DNA of 64,000 bases from Proteles cristata cristata (GCA_017311185.1 JAESUZ010002383.1:1178001-1242000), one strand, 5' to 3'. Counted from the stretch's first letter, positions 46,853 to 57,985 are shown. Translations and numbers: made by a program. Notes: a model not told the origin generated them from the letters alone.

Positions 46853-47209
46853 AGAAATATCAGATGGTGAGGAAAAGGTTTAATGTAAAGGAGGCTCCCT
46901 CCTCTTATATCCTCGAGGTAAAATAACTTTTCTTCTTCCTATTTAAAAATCCTCTAATTCTAGGAATGTAAACAAAGTGAACAAATGACAAAAATGAGAA
47001 TATTGCAAACAGTACAAACACAGGCCAGTAAGCTTCTTTTAAGAATTACATTTTACTCATTAATGTGTTTCCTAGAAATCCTATCACACTCTCTGGCACA
47101 CAGTTAAGGATCAATGCATTCTAAAGAAAGAAGAGTAGGCTTGAAGGAGAGGCCATTTCTTCACTTGAGAGTCCTAGAAGAAAAGTGTGGGTACTGAGAT
47201 AGACACTTT

Positions 47210-47464
47210 CATTTTTTAATTTTGGGACAGAGAACGTGTAAGCAGGGGAGGGGGGCAGATGGAGAGAGAGAGAGAGAGAGCGCGAGCGAGTGAGCAAGCA
47301 CTAGCGCGCATGCACACAAACAGGAGAGAGAGAGGAGAGAATGAGAATCCCAAGACGGTTCTGTGTTGAGCCTGATCTGGAGCTCGATTCCATAACTCTG
47401 AGATCATGACCTGAGCTGAAATTAAGAGGAGGCTGCTCAATTGACTGAGCCACCCAGGTGCCCC
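47210..47464 (-). mobile_element. Old CAN-SINE with expanded (GA)n/CG-rich insert
   Basis: GGGACAGAGAACGTGTAAGC, (GA)n, GCGCGAGCGAGTGAGC, ACTAGCGCGCATGCAC, GAATCCCAAGACGGTTCTG, GAGATCATGACCTGAGC, CACCCAGGTGCCCC. The middle microsatellite part is unusually long. TAGACACTTT-type duplication (47200 and 47465). Confidence 0.9.
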
Positions 47465-47475
47465 TAGACACTTTT

Positions 47476-49330
47476 AAAGTATCCATAGCTAATTCAGTGA
47501 TCCTATATTATAATAAATAGCCTCAAAGTCTTGAGCAAAATAGAAGGAAAATTCATTTGTGACAGTAAGAGTAGGAGGAGGCAAGGGGGCTTAAAGACAC
47601 AGAAAACTGCAAATGGAAATCATGATATTACAAAAGAGATAATTAAAAGTATTGCAATCTGAGTCCAAGCAGACTTGATTAAAGAAAAGGGCAAATCTGC
47701 TTACTTCTTTCTGCATCTTCTTTTACCACCACCCACGTATGAGAAAAGTCACAGACAGGAGACCATGTGGGTAATCTAGAAATGAAGGTCAGGACACTAG
47801 CCTCAGTGAAGATAGATAGCAGTGAGTTTACTGTGAAACAAAATGGGTGAACAGGTTGCTAGCTACCTCTCTGAAATGGTTTCTACTAACCTTTTAATAA
47901 GGTTAATAGAACAAAAGCATACTACAAAACATTTTTTTAAGGTTAGTATTTATCCATAGCAATAATACTATCAGTTTCTTACATGACAGTGTTCAAAATA
48001 AGACACTGTTAATTAGTGGTTTTGAAAATCAATTCTCCCGACTAGACAGAAACACAAGTTCCTTAGTCAGCCATGAAGACATGCTTTGGTCTAGAGGGGA
48101 AACATGAGAATATCAGGAAGGATAAGGACAGTTCAGTGTTCAAGGCCAAATCAACCTAACATAGTATTAGGACTGAAATATGGCATTAATTGGGATATAG
48201 GCATCAGGCTAATTTTTAGGATATGAGTCATCAGTTCATTTAACAAAGGGTATCTACCAGCTATCAGACTGTAATAATCCCTTATCAGAGTTGAACTTAA
48301 ACCAAGGGAGAGAAATTGTACTCAAGTCAAGGTTTTGACAAAATTTTACCTTGAAGTACAATCTGTCTGAATATTGGAAAGTTTTTTTCTAAATTTGTTA
48401 CTAAAGTCTTCTATAGTAATGAGGTTGAGCTCTACTATTTCCTCAAATCAATACCAGATATCTAATTATATTTAAATACACATTTATTAAGTATGGTGGT
48501 ATACAAGGTATTATCAAACCGACAAAGCCCTTGACCTCAGGTAATTTTTAAATGGAGCAGTGCTTCTTTGATTGGGTGTAGGTGAAAGGCAAGTAGTAAT
48601 GGAGGAGAGGTTATGTGCATGATGAACTACATATTAACACAAGATTCAAAGTAAAATACAAGTTAGAAATAACACATACATAGTGCCTCAAAAGAACATA
48701 TGGGAGACAGCACTTATGGTTTATGTTTCAAAATGAAACTTACATTTAAGAACAGGTTCTAGAAACATGTGTCATCTATAATGAGGGAGGGAAGGAATAG
48801 TAAATGGTTATTCCTTTTCGAAGAAATAAGCAAAGACTTGGAAGTGAGAAACTTGAGAATTTTAGGAAACTCTTAGTTGTCTGATTTAAGCATAGTTAAT
48901 CCTGTGTGTTAAGAAATGGTGAGGTAAAATAGGAAAAGCTTCATCCATTTTATCTTTAAAGGTTTTTTTGCACACGTAGCAGATTAAACATGTAGGAGAT
49001 TAAATGAAATTTTATTATTCCTGTGCTCATCAGTGTTTGGGGCATCCCCTACTATTGTTGCTTATTTTCTCATCATTACATCAATTATAAAGTACATATA
49101 ATTTGAAACTGCTATGTTTTCCTTTTGAACTTTCTACCTTTATCAAATCTTGGTTTTTATATCTAGTAATATTATTTTGCTTTAGAATTTACTATTAATA
49201 AAGTCTTATCAGTTAAAAACAGAAAGGAAATGGTGAGGTAAGAATTAAGGGAGGATGTTGCTCCACTGCACCCTGTGTGTACCTTGACACACCTTTAAAA
49301 AAACAAAAACAAATTATCAAGTGGATTTGT
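47476..49330. other. Unique DNA, no gene seen
   Basis: Longest SINE- and L1-free stretch in the right half of the window. AT-rich; no exon structure recognised. Confidence 0.4.
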
Positions 49331-49334
49331 AATT

Positions 49335-49490
49335 ACTTATTTAGATTGCCTCTCTCATGTGGTTGAGCCCTTCCAGGGCAAGAGTCCAAATCACTGATTT
49401 TTGTATTCTCAAAGCCAAGGCTTGGCACATGGCAGGTATTCACTAAATGTTTTCTTTCAAGTAACTGTTGACTGAACAAATGAATAGTAT
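49335..49490 (+). repeat. L2 3' end
   Basis: CCTTCCAGGGCAAGAGTCCA, GGCTTGGCACATGGCAGG, TATTCACTAAATGTTTTCTT and CTGAACAAATGAATA match the L2 3' end in sense orientation. Confidence 0.65.
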
Positions 49491-50015
49491 AGAACCAGAT
49501 CATAGTCTTAAATGCTTATTATTCTGTTCTGTAGGAGATTAAATGAAAATAATTTATGCAGTGTCACATTTAAGGGACAGCTAATTCCTAGGAAATAAAA
49601 AAAATACTATAAAATTAAAACAAAAAATTAATCTAAAAGCCTTAAAAGTATTAAAAGTACCCATAATTCAACATGGGCTGAATGAAATTATATTATTAAA
49701 TTCTCACAACCCATTAAAAGTAGAGTATTTCCACCACTTAAAGTCATGAATTTGGCTTTAAGAAATAAACAGCGGAACTGCTTTATGTGTACATCTTCAT
49801 ATTTTAAACATGGTTTTCATCTCTACATTTGAAATTAAGAAATTAACAAACAACAAGATAAGAATAGAAAAGTACTCTTGGGATCTTCTCATTTTCCCCT
49901 CAAGTCTACATTTCTAACTTCTGGGGATCCTTTATGACAGTCCAGGAAAAAAAAAAAAAGATAATTTTCTTAAGTTCAACTTGCTTTGCTTTTCTAAATA
50001 CATATTTTAAAAGAG
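49491..50015. other. AT-rich unique DNA, no gene seen
   Basis: No repeat or exon structure recognised. Confidence 0.4.
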
Positions 50016-50023
50016 AGGTCAAG

Positions 50024-50246
50024 GGGTACCTGGGTGGCTCAGTTGGTTAAGCGTCTGACTTTGGCTCAGGTCATGATCTCATGGTTTGTGGGTTCGAGCC
50101 CTGCATCCTGCTCTGTGCTGACAGCTTAGAGCCTGGAGCCTGTTTCAGATTCTGTGTCTCCCTCTCTCTGACCCTCCCCGACTCACGCCATCTCTCTCTC
50201 ACAGAAATAAATAAAAAACATTAAAAATAAAAATTAAAAAAATAAA
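50024..50246 (+). mobile_element. CAN-SINE, intermediate age
   Basis: GTACCTGGGTGGCTCAGTTG, GGTCATGATCTCATGGTTTG, CCTGTTTCAGATTCTGTGTC, AGAAATAAATAAAAAACATT. AGGTCAAG flanks it (50016-50023, 50247-50254). Confidence 0.94.
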
Positions 50247-50268
50247 AGGTCAAGAAAATAATGAGACA

Positions 50269-50489
50269 TGGGGTGCCTGGGTGGCTCAGTCAGTTGAGCA
50301 TCTGACTCTTGCTTCCGGCTTAGGTCACAATCTCATGGTTCATGTGACCCAACCCTGCATTAGGCTGTGTGCTGATAGTGAAGAGCCTGCCTGGGATTCT
50401 CTCTCTCCTTTTCTATGTGTCCCTCTCCCATAGTTGCTCTCTCTCTCTCAAAATAAACAAGCATTAAAAAAAAAAAAAAAACAGAAGAG
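50269..50489 (+). mobile_element. CAN-SINE, older subtype
   Basis: TGCCTGGGTGGCTCAGTCAG, an extra CTTGCTTCCGGCTTAGGTC word, GAAGAGCCTGCCTGGGATTC, CTCAAAATAAACAAGCATT. AATGAGACA flanks it (50260-50268, 50490-50498). Only about 20 bases after the previous SINE. Confidence 0.93.
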
Positions 50490-50639
50490 AATGAGACAAT
50501 ATAATCTTAGATCTTCACATATAAGAAGGGCCCAGTATCTTGAATCTTTCAGGACTCCATATGTTGCCTTAAAATGCACATTCTTGAATTCTCAATTCTT
50601 AAAAATTCATATTTTCTGAATTAAATCATAATCTAATAC

Positions 50640-50985
50640 ATGAGTAATTATAATTTTCCTTTCCCTCTCTTCCAGATATTATTACTTTATAAGAGATTTG
50701 ATAATACCAAGAAAAAAAAATAAGGTGACAAGGTGACTATAAAAGACAAATTAAAAATCAACTTCCTGATAACCACAACTGAATTATTAAATGCATCAAA
50801 AAACAGTAAGGCAATGAATTCTGAAATCAACTATCTTGCTCAAGAAAACCATCAGTAGTTCCCCTTGATATAGAGGACATCATTTAAATCCTTTAGTTAG
50901 CATTTAAGATCTTTGCTCACTTTTTATTTCCCCTCAGTCATGCTCAACTGTAGTCACTCACCTTTCAATTACCTGTACTCACTGG
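50640..50985. other. Unique DNA, possibly start of an old L2
   Basis: CTTTGCTCACTTTTTATTTC with CCCTCAGTCATGCTC near 50910 could be the start of the L2-like sequence seen after the next SINE. Otherwise nothing recognised. Confidence 0.3.
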
Positions 50986-50993
50986 TTCTCTTT

Positions 50994-51161
50994 TACTTGT
51001 TTTTAATGCTTATTCATTTTTGAGACAGAGAGACAGAGTACAAGCAGGGGAAGGGTAGAGAGAGGGAGACAAAGAATCCGAAGCAGCTCCAGGCTTTGAG
51101 CTGTCAGCACAGAGCCCTATGTGGGGCTTAAACTCATGGACTAGGAGATCCAGGCATCCCG
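50994..51161 (-). mobile_element. CAN-SINE with head deletion
   Basis: TTATTCATTTTTGAGACAG, GAATCCGAAGCAGCTCCAGG, GGGGCTTAAACTCATGGAC, then GGAGATC joins directly to CAGGCATCCC, so about 35 bases of the tRNA head are lost. TGGTTCTCTTT flanks it (50983-50993, 51162-51172). Confidence 0.92.
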
Positions 51162-51420
51162 TGGTTCTCTTTCTTTAGAATGCTCTTTCATCCACGTCCG
51201 CCTAGTGAAATAAATCTGTTCTCTAAGGTCTAGCTCAAACTCCAATAGACCCATTCTTATGCTGTCCTTACCTGTTCCATGATCTACTTTCTTCCTCACA
51301 ACTTTTCCTAACTCCTTCAGTCCAGCCATTCCTTATTCTTTTAAACTTCTCAAGCATTTGTTATTGTGTCCTTCATTTGGCACATTATTATTGCTCTCAT
51401 TCTCTCAGATAAATATGTAC
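51162..51420 (+). repeat. L2-like old LINE sequence
   Basis: TTAGAATGCTCTTTCATCCA, AAGGTCTAGCTCAAACTCC, CTTTTCCTAACTCCTTCAG and TTGTTATTGTGTCCTTCATT follow the L2 sense wording ('GAATGCTCTTCC ... CCTGACTCC'). Diverged. Confidence 0.4.
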
Positions 51421-51442
51421 AAATAAAAAGTAACTAGTTTTT

Positions 51443-51655
51443 GGGGCGCCTGGGTGGCTTAGTCGGTTAAGCGTCCGACTTTCGCTTAGGTCATGATCTC
51501 GCGGTTCGTGGTTTCGAGCCCCACGTCGGGCTCTGTGCTGACTGCCAGCTCAGAGCCTGGAGCCTGTTTCAGTCTGTGACTCCCTCTCTCTCTGACCCTC
51601 CCCTGCTCACGCTGTCTCTCTCTCTCCTAGAAATAAATAAAACATTAAAAAAAAA
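51443..51655 (+). mobile_element. CAN-SINE, young felid subtype
   Basis: GACTTTCGCTTAGGTCATG, CTCGCGGTTCGTGG, GACTGCCAGCTCAGAGCC, CCTAGAAATAAATAAAACA. AAAAAGTAACTAGTTTT flanks it (51425-51441, 51656-51672). Confidence 0.96.
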
Positions 51656-51869
51656 AAAAAGTAACTAGTTTTGGAGACAACAGTAGTTGCTCCATAAATA
51701 TGAACAAGTCTTAATAATAATCCATTGTAAATCATCTTACTATAATTAATTCATGAGTTTCTCCAAGTTAAATTAACAAGCTGTTTTATTTCTCCACTCA
51801 GTTATTGTATGGTCAGAAGACAAATTATAATGGCAGACTTGCCACAGAATCAACTGAAAAAATTAACAT

Positions 51870-51949
51870 CTCTTCCAAATATATATTTTGAATACATGCA
51901 GTTTACTGTACATCCATTATACCTCAATAAAACTAAAAAAAAAAAAATG
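51870..51949 (+). repeat. L1 3' tail fragment
   Basis: CAGTTTACTGTACATCCATT and ATACCTCAATAAAACTAAAA plus A-run match the terminal 3' UTR of an old L1. Confidence 0.5.
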
Positions 51950-52330
51950 CCCTCCCTCCCCAACCAAGGAATTCCTGGATGAAATATTGTGGTGTGGATA
52001 TTTATATTGAAGACTGTGTTGTTTGTTAGTATAGGCTGTACAAGAGTTGGCTTGAGTTTCTGGCTAATGGAAGTATCATTAGGCAGCAGTTATGTTGAAA
52101 TCCTAACTTTCTAGCCATTTCTTAACTAATTTCTAAATCATGTGCCATTGGTGGTAAAAGGTGATCAAATGACGAAGGGCATGGTCCAGGACAAGGCCCT
52201 CCAGAAATTAGTGCACATTCCTTACTTTATACTGAGTCAAATAACTTTGCTTTCATCTTAAAGACAGTCACATAATTAGCAAATAAAAAAATCTTAAAAC
52301 TTGAATGAGCATCTCTGATACTGGTATAAG
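51950..52330. other. Unique DNA, no gene seen
   Basis: No repeat or exon structure recognised. Confidence 0.4.
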
Positions 52331-52341
52331 TATACAGATCT

Positions 52342-52561
52342 TAGGGAACCTGGGTGGCTCAGTCAGTTAAACATCTGACTTTGGCTCAGGTTATGATCTC
52401 ACGGTTTGTGGGTTCGAGCCCTGCATTGGGCTCTGTGCAGATAGCTCAGAGCCTAGAGCCTGCTTTGGATTCTGTCTCCCTCTCTCTCTGCCCCTCCCCA
52501 GCTCGCACTCTGTCTCTATGACTCTCTCTCAAAAATAAACAAACATTAAAAAAATAAAAAA
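52342..52561 (+). mobile_element. CAN-SINE, intermediate age
   Basis: GGGTGGCTCAGTCAGTTAAA, CACGGTTTGTGGGTTCGAGC, GAGCCTGCTTTGGATTCTG, CTCAAAAATAAACAAACATT. ATACAGATCT flanks it (52332-52341, 52562-52571). Confidence 0.94.
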
Positions 52562-52571
52562 ATACAGATCT

Positions 52572-53464
52572 CTTACAAATGCCTGACTTAAAAATATTCT
52601 CAAATCTCACTGACCCCAAATTAAAACTAATGGTACTACATTCTATCTTTCTTCTGTAACACAGTCTAGGAATCTGAAAGTACTTTTTCCACCCTCACTC
52701 CCTACCTCTGCCATTAGTCTATTAGTTCTCGCTCTTAATTCTCAGGTATGAAGAACATCCTCATGAGTGTCTTGTCTACTGTCATCAAACTCAAAGGAAA
52801 GCTCAGTTTTGCTCACGGCCTCCATCCTGAGACCACCCAGCTTCCAGAAACATTTCACTTTCCTATCCCATACTCTCTTGCTCCTATGAGCCTGTCCAAC
52901 AGGCATGTTATAAAATATTCCTCTATTGTTACTTTAAGAAGGATGGTGTTAGCCTATCAAATGAAATTATTCCTCTCTAGTTTTAACTTGCAACTCACTG
53001 TCCCATTAAAACAATGATAATGAGTTCTGGGTTACAGAGAAACACCAGCATTCTGCTACAATAATATAAATGTTTGACCTTGAAATTGCTAAAAACATAT
53101 TTCCAGGTCTTTTTCTTGGAGATTCTGACCTACTAGATAGCAAGTGTGTATTTAAATACTCTAGGTTAATTGTCAGTAGGATGGCCATATAATTTATGGT
53201 CCAAATGAGGGCACTTCGGAGTGAAAGAGGGCACCTCTGTAAGCATGCCAGAACGACAGTCATCAACAGGGACTGTCCTGGGCAAACTGGTGAATATCCT
53301 ATTTATCAGGCAAGTTTAGAAACTGCTGATACTCTCTCCAACATAACATAATATGTTCAAACATACAATGGCATTATGTGACACATAGACCCTAAATACT
53401 GAGTAATTTATATAGAGTACATAAAAGATATACAAACAACACCTAGATATCAAGGCCTACATAA
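52572..53464. other. Unique DNA, no gene seen
   Basis: An 89-codon + frame (52748-53017) and an 86-codon - frame (53006-53266) occur here. Neither has a recognised motif, a matching donor and acceptor pair, or unusual composition; chance frames are the simplest reading. Confidence 0.4.
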
Positions 53465-53892
53465 AATCAACAAGAGCAAATAAGAAGTACATGAAAAGAT
53501 GTTCAATATCTTTAATCATTAGAGAAAGAAGATCAAAATCACAAAATATTACTATAAACCACAAAAATGGCTATAATCAAAGACAGACCATGACAAGCAA
53601 TGGTGAGCATGTGGAGAGACTGCAACCCCCTCAGATTGCTGCCAGGTGTAGCTACCCTGAAAAACAGTTTATCAGCTCCTCAAATGGTTAAACACAGAGT
53701 CACCATATGACTCAGCAATTCCATTTCTAGTATCTATCCAAGAAAAATGGAAACATACATCCACACAAAAACTTGTATTAAGAGTGTTTACAGCAGTGTT
53801 AGCCACAGTTGCCAAGAAGCAGAAACACACCAATGTCCTTTAACAGAGGGATAAAAAAAAAAAAGTGGTCCATGGAGTGGCATATTATTCAG

Positions 53893-53893
<1 letters not shown>

Positions 53894-53956
<63 letters not shown>
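53894..53956. repeat. (CA)31 microsatellite
   Basis: About 31 uninterrupted CA units, the longest pure dinucleotide tract in the window, starting within the L1 word ATTCAGCCA. Confidence 0.97.
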
Positions 53957-53958
<2 letters not shown>

Positions 53959-54135
53959 GATTCATGCTACAATATGGATGATCCTTAAAAATTATGCTTA
54001 AAAGAAAGTCACAAAAAGTGACATACTGTATGGTGCAAATCTATAGAGACTTAATATAGATTAGTGCTTCTTTAGGTCTGAGGGAGGAAGAAAAAACCAT
54101 GGAGCATGACTGTTAAAAACAAACCCTCCACCCCC

Positions 54136-54457
54136 CATACCCATTAAGTAGGCTTCATGCTCAGCATGAAGCCCAAGGTGGGGTTTGAACTCATGATCCT
54201 GAGATGAAGACTTGAGCTGGATCAAGAGTTGGACACTTCATGATCTCACAGCTCGTGGGTTCAAGCCCCATGTTGGACTCTGTGCTGACAGCTCAGAGTT
54301 GGGAGCCTGCTTCAGATTCTGTGTCTCCCTCTCTCTCTCTGACCCTCCCCTGCTCACACTGTCTCTCTGTGTCTCTCAGAAAAAATAAACAAAAACATTA
54401 AAAAACAAACAAAAAGAGGTGGACACTTAACTGACTCTTAGTCACCCAAGAGCCCCT
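54136..54457 (-). mobile_element. Old CAN-SINE split by another SINE
   Basis: TAGGCTTCATGCTCAGCATG, TGAACTCATGATCCTGAGAT, GGATCAAGAGTTGGACACTT form the first part; after the insert, GGACACTTAACTGACTCTTA and CACCCAAGAGCCCC finish the head. The inverted repeat GGCTTCATGC/GCATGAAGCC (54151-54173) is normal for this older subtype. Confidence 0.88.
54239..54414 (+). mobile_element. 5'-truncated CAN-SINE nested in a SINE
   Basis: Starts at CATGATCTCACAGCTCGTGG, lacking the first 45 or so bases (including box A), and runs to an AATAAACAAAAACATT tail. Flanked by AGAGTTGGACACTT (54225-54238) and AGAGGTGGACACTT (54415-54428), both host SINE text. Truncation with a clear duplication points to incomplete reverse transcription. 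Confidence 0.9.
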
Positions 54458-54619
54458 CTTTTTAAAGTGATGATAATGTTCTAAACTAAGAGTATGGTAG
54501 TGGTTGCATAATTGTGAATATAGTAATACCCAATGAACTGTAAACTTTACATGGATGAATTTTATGGTTGTGTCCATTATATTTCTCTCAATTAAGCTGT
54601 ATAAAATTATCAATAGGAA

Positions 54620-55270
54620 AAGACTGGCCAGTAAATTTCAACACAATGTATCAGTCAGATTATATAGAAACAAACAAAAAACCCCATGCCACATCTTGAA
54701 ATTTATAACAGTGCTTGATTGAGTACATTTGACTTACTCATACTCAAATGAATACTTGTGAAAACCAAGTCCAACTCCTTAGTACTTTTAGGATAATATA
54801 CCTGAGTTGTATTCTAATGCTCCTTAATCCCCAGTATCTGCCACACCACACATCTCAATTTCTGCCTACTCCTTCTTTCATGGCAATAATTTATAAACAT
54901 TCTTGTTAATCTATATTGTTGAAAATTTATGCAAATCACTGCTGTTTGCTTTTCCCAGAACACACTTATTGTGATCTTGAATTGGATAAATCTTACCTTA
55001 CAAAAAAATGTAACCAGAGGCTATACTTCATTTCAGTAAGAAATATACTGAATTTTCTCTAGTCTGGCTAAACTTTAGTCAGAAAGATGATTCCAGACGT
55101 AAAGAAAAATATTCTAGATAACTCAGAAAACTATTCATGGAATAGATGTCAAACACTTTTAACAACAAACTAGCAATTAAGATGTTCTACTTCACAAAAT
55201 GTACTTCATTTAAAAAATACATCCTGGTTTACAAAATAAGATTATTACATTTTTTTGGTAACAATTTCCC
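54620..55270. other. AT-rich unique DNA, no gene seen
   Basis: No repeat or exon structure recognised. Confidence 0.4.
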
Positions 55271-55281
55271 TAAAAGCCACT

Positions 55282-55313
55282 TTTTTTTTTAGTTTTTTAC
55301 GTTTTATTTATTT

Positions 55314-55350
<37 letters not shown>

Positions 55351-55514
55351 CATGAAGAGGGGAGGGTCAGAAAGAGGGAGGCACAGAAAACGAAACAGGC
55401 TCCAGGCTCTGAGCTGTAAGCACAGAGCCCAACGTGGGGCTCAAACCCACAACCGTGAGATCATGACCTGAGCCGAAGTCGGACGCTTAACCAACTGAGC
55501 CACCCAGGCACCCC
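55282..55514 (-). mobile_element. CAN-SINE with (GA)16
   Basis: TTATTTATTTCTGAGAGAG, (GA)n at 55316-55347, GAAACAGGCTCCAGGCTCTG, GTGAGATCATGACCTGAGCC, CACCCAGGCACCCC. TAAAAGCCACT (55271-55281) and TAAAAGTCACT (55515-55525) flank it. Confidence 0.94.
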
Positions 55515-55525
55515 TAAAAGTCACT

Positions 55526-55902
55526 CTTAATATGCAATCTAAATCAACACAGTACCTTTGTCATGAAAGAAACATCAGACCAACAAACAAATGTCATTGT
55601 GACTTTGCCTATAGTATGAGGAATTTAAATTTTGGATTAGATCAAGTCATTGAGTTAAAAAGAATGTACTATGCTTTCATATTATCATAATGTATATTTT
55701 CTTACCAGTGGATACACACAAACCCTTTCACAGTAGATATAAAACAAACTCTTTATGAGATAAAATTATTTTTCAGATATCATGGACAATGTAAGATAAC
55801 TTTTCAATTTCTTAATTAGTTCACTGAGTAGTACTGAGTAGTTCCGGCTCATTTATAATTTAGTCATAAATACTATCATTTAAGTCAGGAGGAAAGGTCT
55901 GC
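55526..55902. other. Unique DNA, no gene seen
   Basis: No repeat or exon structure recognised. Confidence 0.4.
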
Positions 55903-55920
55903 AGAGTACATAAGTAGTTT

Positions 55921-56012
55921 TTTTTTTTTTTTTCACAAATAGTTTATTGTCAAGTTGGTTTCCATATAACGCCTAGTGCTCATCCCCACACGTGCCCTCC
56001 TCCATGCCCATC
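55921..56012 (-). mobile_element. Extremely short L1 insertion, 92 bp (copy F)
   Basis: Poly-T then TCACAAATAGTTTATTGTCA, AGTTGGTTTCCATATAACGC and CACGTGCCCTCCTCCATGCC, about 77 bases of L1 3' end. Perfect 18-bp duplication AGAGTACATAAGTAGTTT (55903-55920, 56013-56030). Small differences (CAAGTTGGTTTCC instead of CAAATTAGTTTCC) mark another L1 subtype than copies A, B, D, E. Confidence 0.95.
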
Positions 56013-56030
56013 AGAGTACATAAGTAGTTT

Positions 56031-56510
56031 TAAGCAAGTAACATTAGAACATCTACAAGAACAAAGTACTGAGTCTGACTGCAGTAAGTACGACAAGCTA
56101 TCTATCTTGAAATATTCTCTAATAAGCTTGCCTCCATTAAGTTCTGGGGCCAAAAAAAAAAAAAGGGCACATTAATTGACTTGATTAATTCCTTTATACT
56201 TGGTATAGTATAAAGTTGGACTTGTAGTTTAGAGATGTCTCTTGAAGTCCTGGCTGGGCCGTTAATTTAGTATCTTTGAAGCACAGGATGCCAGATGAAA
56301 GGCTGTGAGAAAAACGAGATCAAGACAAGAATGCTTGTATTCTTTATGAGAAGACTTTATGACAGGATATGGAAAAGCAATTCAGTTAATGGCTACCTGA
56401 TGACCAATTTTTACTTCGTTCTCTATTGTGCATTTAGAAGGTGTAAACCCATTATCCTTGGAACTACATATATTCATTTATATCATTAAATAGACCACCA
56501 AGTGGTCTAT
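56031..56510. other. Unique DNA, no gene seen
   Basis: Has an A-run at 56152-56164. The 64-codon frame 56295-56489 is unsupported. Confidence 0.4.
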
Positions 56511-56518
56511 TTTTCTTT

Positions 56519-56624
56519 TCAAAAAATTTTATTTTTAAGTAATCTCTACATCGAATGTGGGGTTTGAACTTAAAACCCTGAGATTAAGAGCGGAATGCTC
56601 TACCGACTGAGGCAGCCAGGCACC
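56519..56624 (-). mobile_element. SINEC, non-CT-rich older subtype
   Basis: TTATTTTTAAGTAATCTCTA, GGGGTTTGAACTTAAAACCC, GAGATTAAGAGCGGAATGC, CTACCGACTGAGGCAGCCAG. Short form with TAATCTCTACA directly next to the poly-T, as in the fragment at 40.3 kb. Possible duplication AGTGG. Confidence 0.87.
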
Positions 56625-56639
56625 AGTGGCTTTTTCATA

Positions 56640-57385
56640 GCTCATTCATCCTGTCCTATCTTTAAGCAAATTTTGTTCAATGACGGAGGGAAAAAAAGAG
56701 AAGAAGTAGGAAGTGGAGAAAGCAAGAAAAGGAAATGGAAGTTGTAGCAATTTAGAATATGGAATTTAGAATATGGAAATTTTGGCTCAAATGGATTTGT
56801 ACTAAGTCATGAGCTTATTGAAGGTAGAGGTATGTCTTCAAGGACAGAAGCAATTTGGTTAGTAGCCATTTCTGTGATCTTAGTAGAACTTTCACAAACA
56901 AGAATATCAAATATTCCTTATCTTAGTACCAGCATTTCTGTAACCATTTTCACAAATGCCACAGAAACTAAGAGAAAACAACATGAGAAAGGATGAAAAA
57001 TTTCCTTTCTAAAATTAAAGTACAGGTGTAAAGTATAGATGCTAATAAAGTCCGAGTGGATATAAACTGCATTTAACATTTAAATCAATCCTCTTAAACT
57101 ATTGCCTATTTTATTACTGGGCTTTCCACTTCAGTAGTAAGGTAGATGCAGCTGAAAAGTTGTTTAGCAGCTGCAGGTAGCATTCAGAAAAGCCATCAAG
57201 TAATTTTCATATGCTACAAACACAGCCTAAAAACTAGACTACAAAAGATACTTTACTCTTTTTTTAATTTTAATTAAATTTCAAAATCAGCATTAGGTAT
57301 AAAATTAACACTCACAAAAAGCCATGGAATGTGTACACTGGACATTATACCAGGATAATCCTTTTGTATAATGTAATATGGCAGC
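56640..57385. other. Unique DNA, no gene seen
   Basis: Includes a perfect 14-base tandem duplication AATTTAGAATATGG near 56750-56778. Otherwise nothing recognised. Confidence 0.4.
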
Positions 57386-57402
57386 TAGAAATTTTCATTC
57401 TT

Positions 57403-57627
57403 TTTTAAAAATTTGTTTTTAATGTTTTATTTATTTCTGAGAGAGAGAGAGAGAAAGAGAGAGAGCGAGCGAGTATGAGCAAGGGAGGGTCAGAGAGAGA
57501 GGGAGATACAGAATCTGAAGACAGGCTCCAGGCACAGAGCCCAAAACGGGGCTTGAACCCACAAACCGTGAGATCATGACCTGAGCTGAAGTCGGGCGCT
57601 TAACTGACTGAGCCACCCAGGCACCCC
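57403..57627 (-). mobile_element. CAN-SINE with internal deletion
   Basis: (GA)n with GCGAGCGAGTATGAGC, GGAGATACAGAATCTGAAG, CAGGCTCCAGGCACAGAGCC (CTCTGAGCTGTCAG lost between), GTGAGATCATGACCTGAGC. AGAAATTTTCATTCTT (57387-57402) and AGAAAATTTCATTCTT (57628-57643) flank it. Confidence 0.94.
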
Positions 57628-57837
57628 AGAAAATTTCATTCTTAATTTACCTTAAAAGTTTAATAAAACTTTAGAGCTGGAAAAGACCTTCTAGATCACG
57701 AATTTAAGATTTTAAACTTGGGCCTTTACTCTTGCATAGTAGACACAAACATAACTCAAAATGTCATGCCTCTCTGGATTAAAGGGTGGTTCATATAAAA
57801 GTTGTCAAACTAATATATCCTTTAAAAACTCTACCTC

Positions 57838-57985
57838 TGGGGTCATGACCTCATGGTTCAAAGACTGAGCCCTGAGTCAGGCTCCACATTGATAGTGCAG
57901 AGCTGCTTGGGATTCTCTCTCTCTGCCCTCCCCGTTCTCTCTCTCTCTCTCTCAAAATAAATAAATAGACTTTAAAACAAAAAAA
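57838..57985 (+). mobile_element. 5'-truncated CAN-SINE, older subtype
   Basis: GGGGTCATGACCTCATGGTT, GATAGTGCAGAGCTGCTTGG, GATTCTCTCTCTCTGCCC, CTCAAAATAAATAAATAGAC. The tRNA head upstream of box B is missing. No clear duplication. Confidence 0.85.

Larger units (their letters stand above)
53465..54610 (+). repeat. Old L1 3' end (ORF2 C-terminus and 3' UTR)
   Basis: ATGAAAAGATGTTCAATATC, ATCATTAGAGAAAGAAGATC, GAGCATGTGGAGAGACTGCA, GACTCAGCAATTCCATTTCT, CATATTATTCAGCCAC are ORF2-end words. After the SINEs the 3' UTR continues: GATGATAATGTTCTAAACTA, CCCAATGAACTGTAAACTTT, CTCTCAATTAAGCTGTATAA. Interrupted by a (CA)31 tract and a nested pair of SINEs. Confidence 0.82.

Noticed and set aside
52748..53266. 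Two 86-89-codon frames as exons
   Set aside because: No matching acceptor/donor pair in frame, no recognisable motif and base composition like the surroundings.
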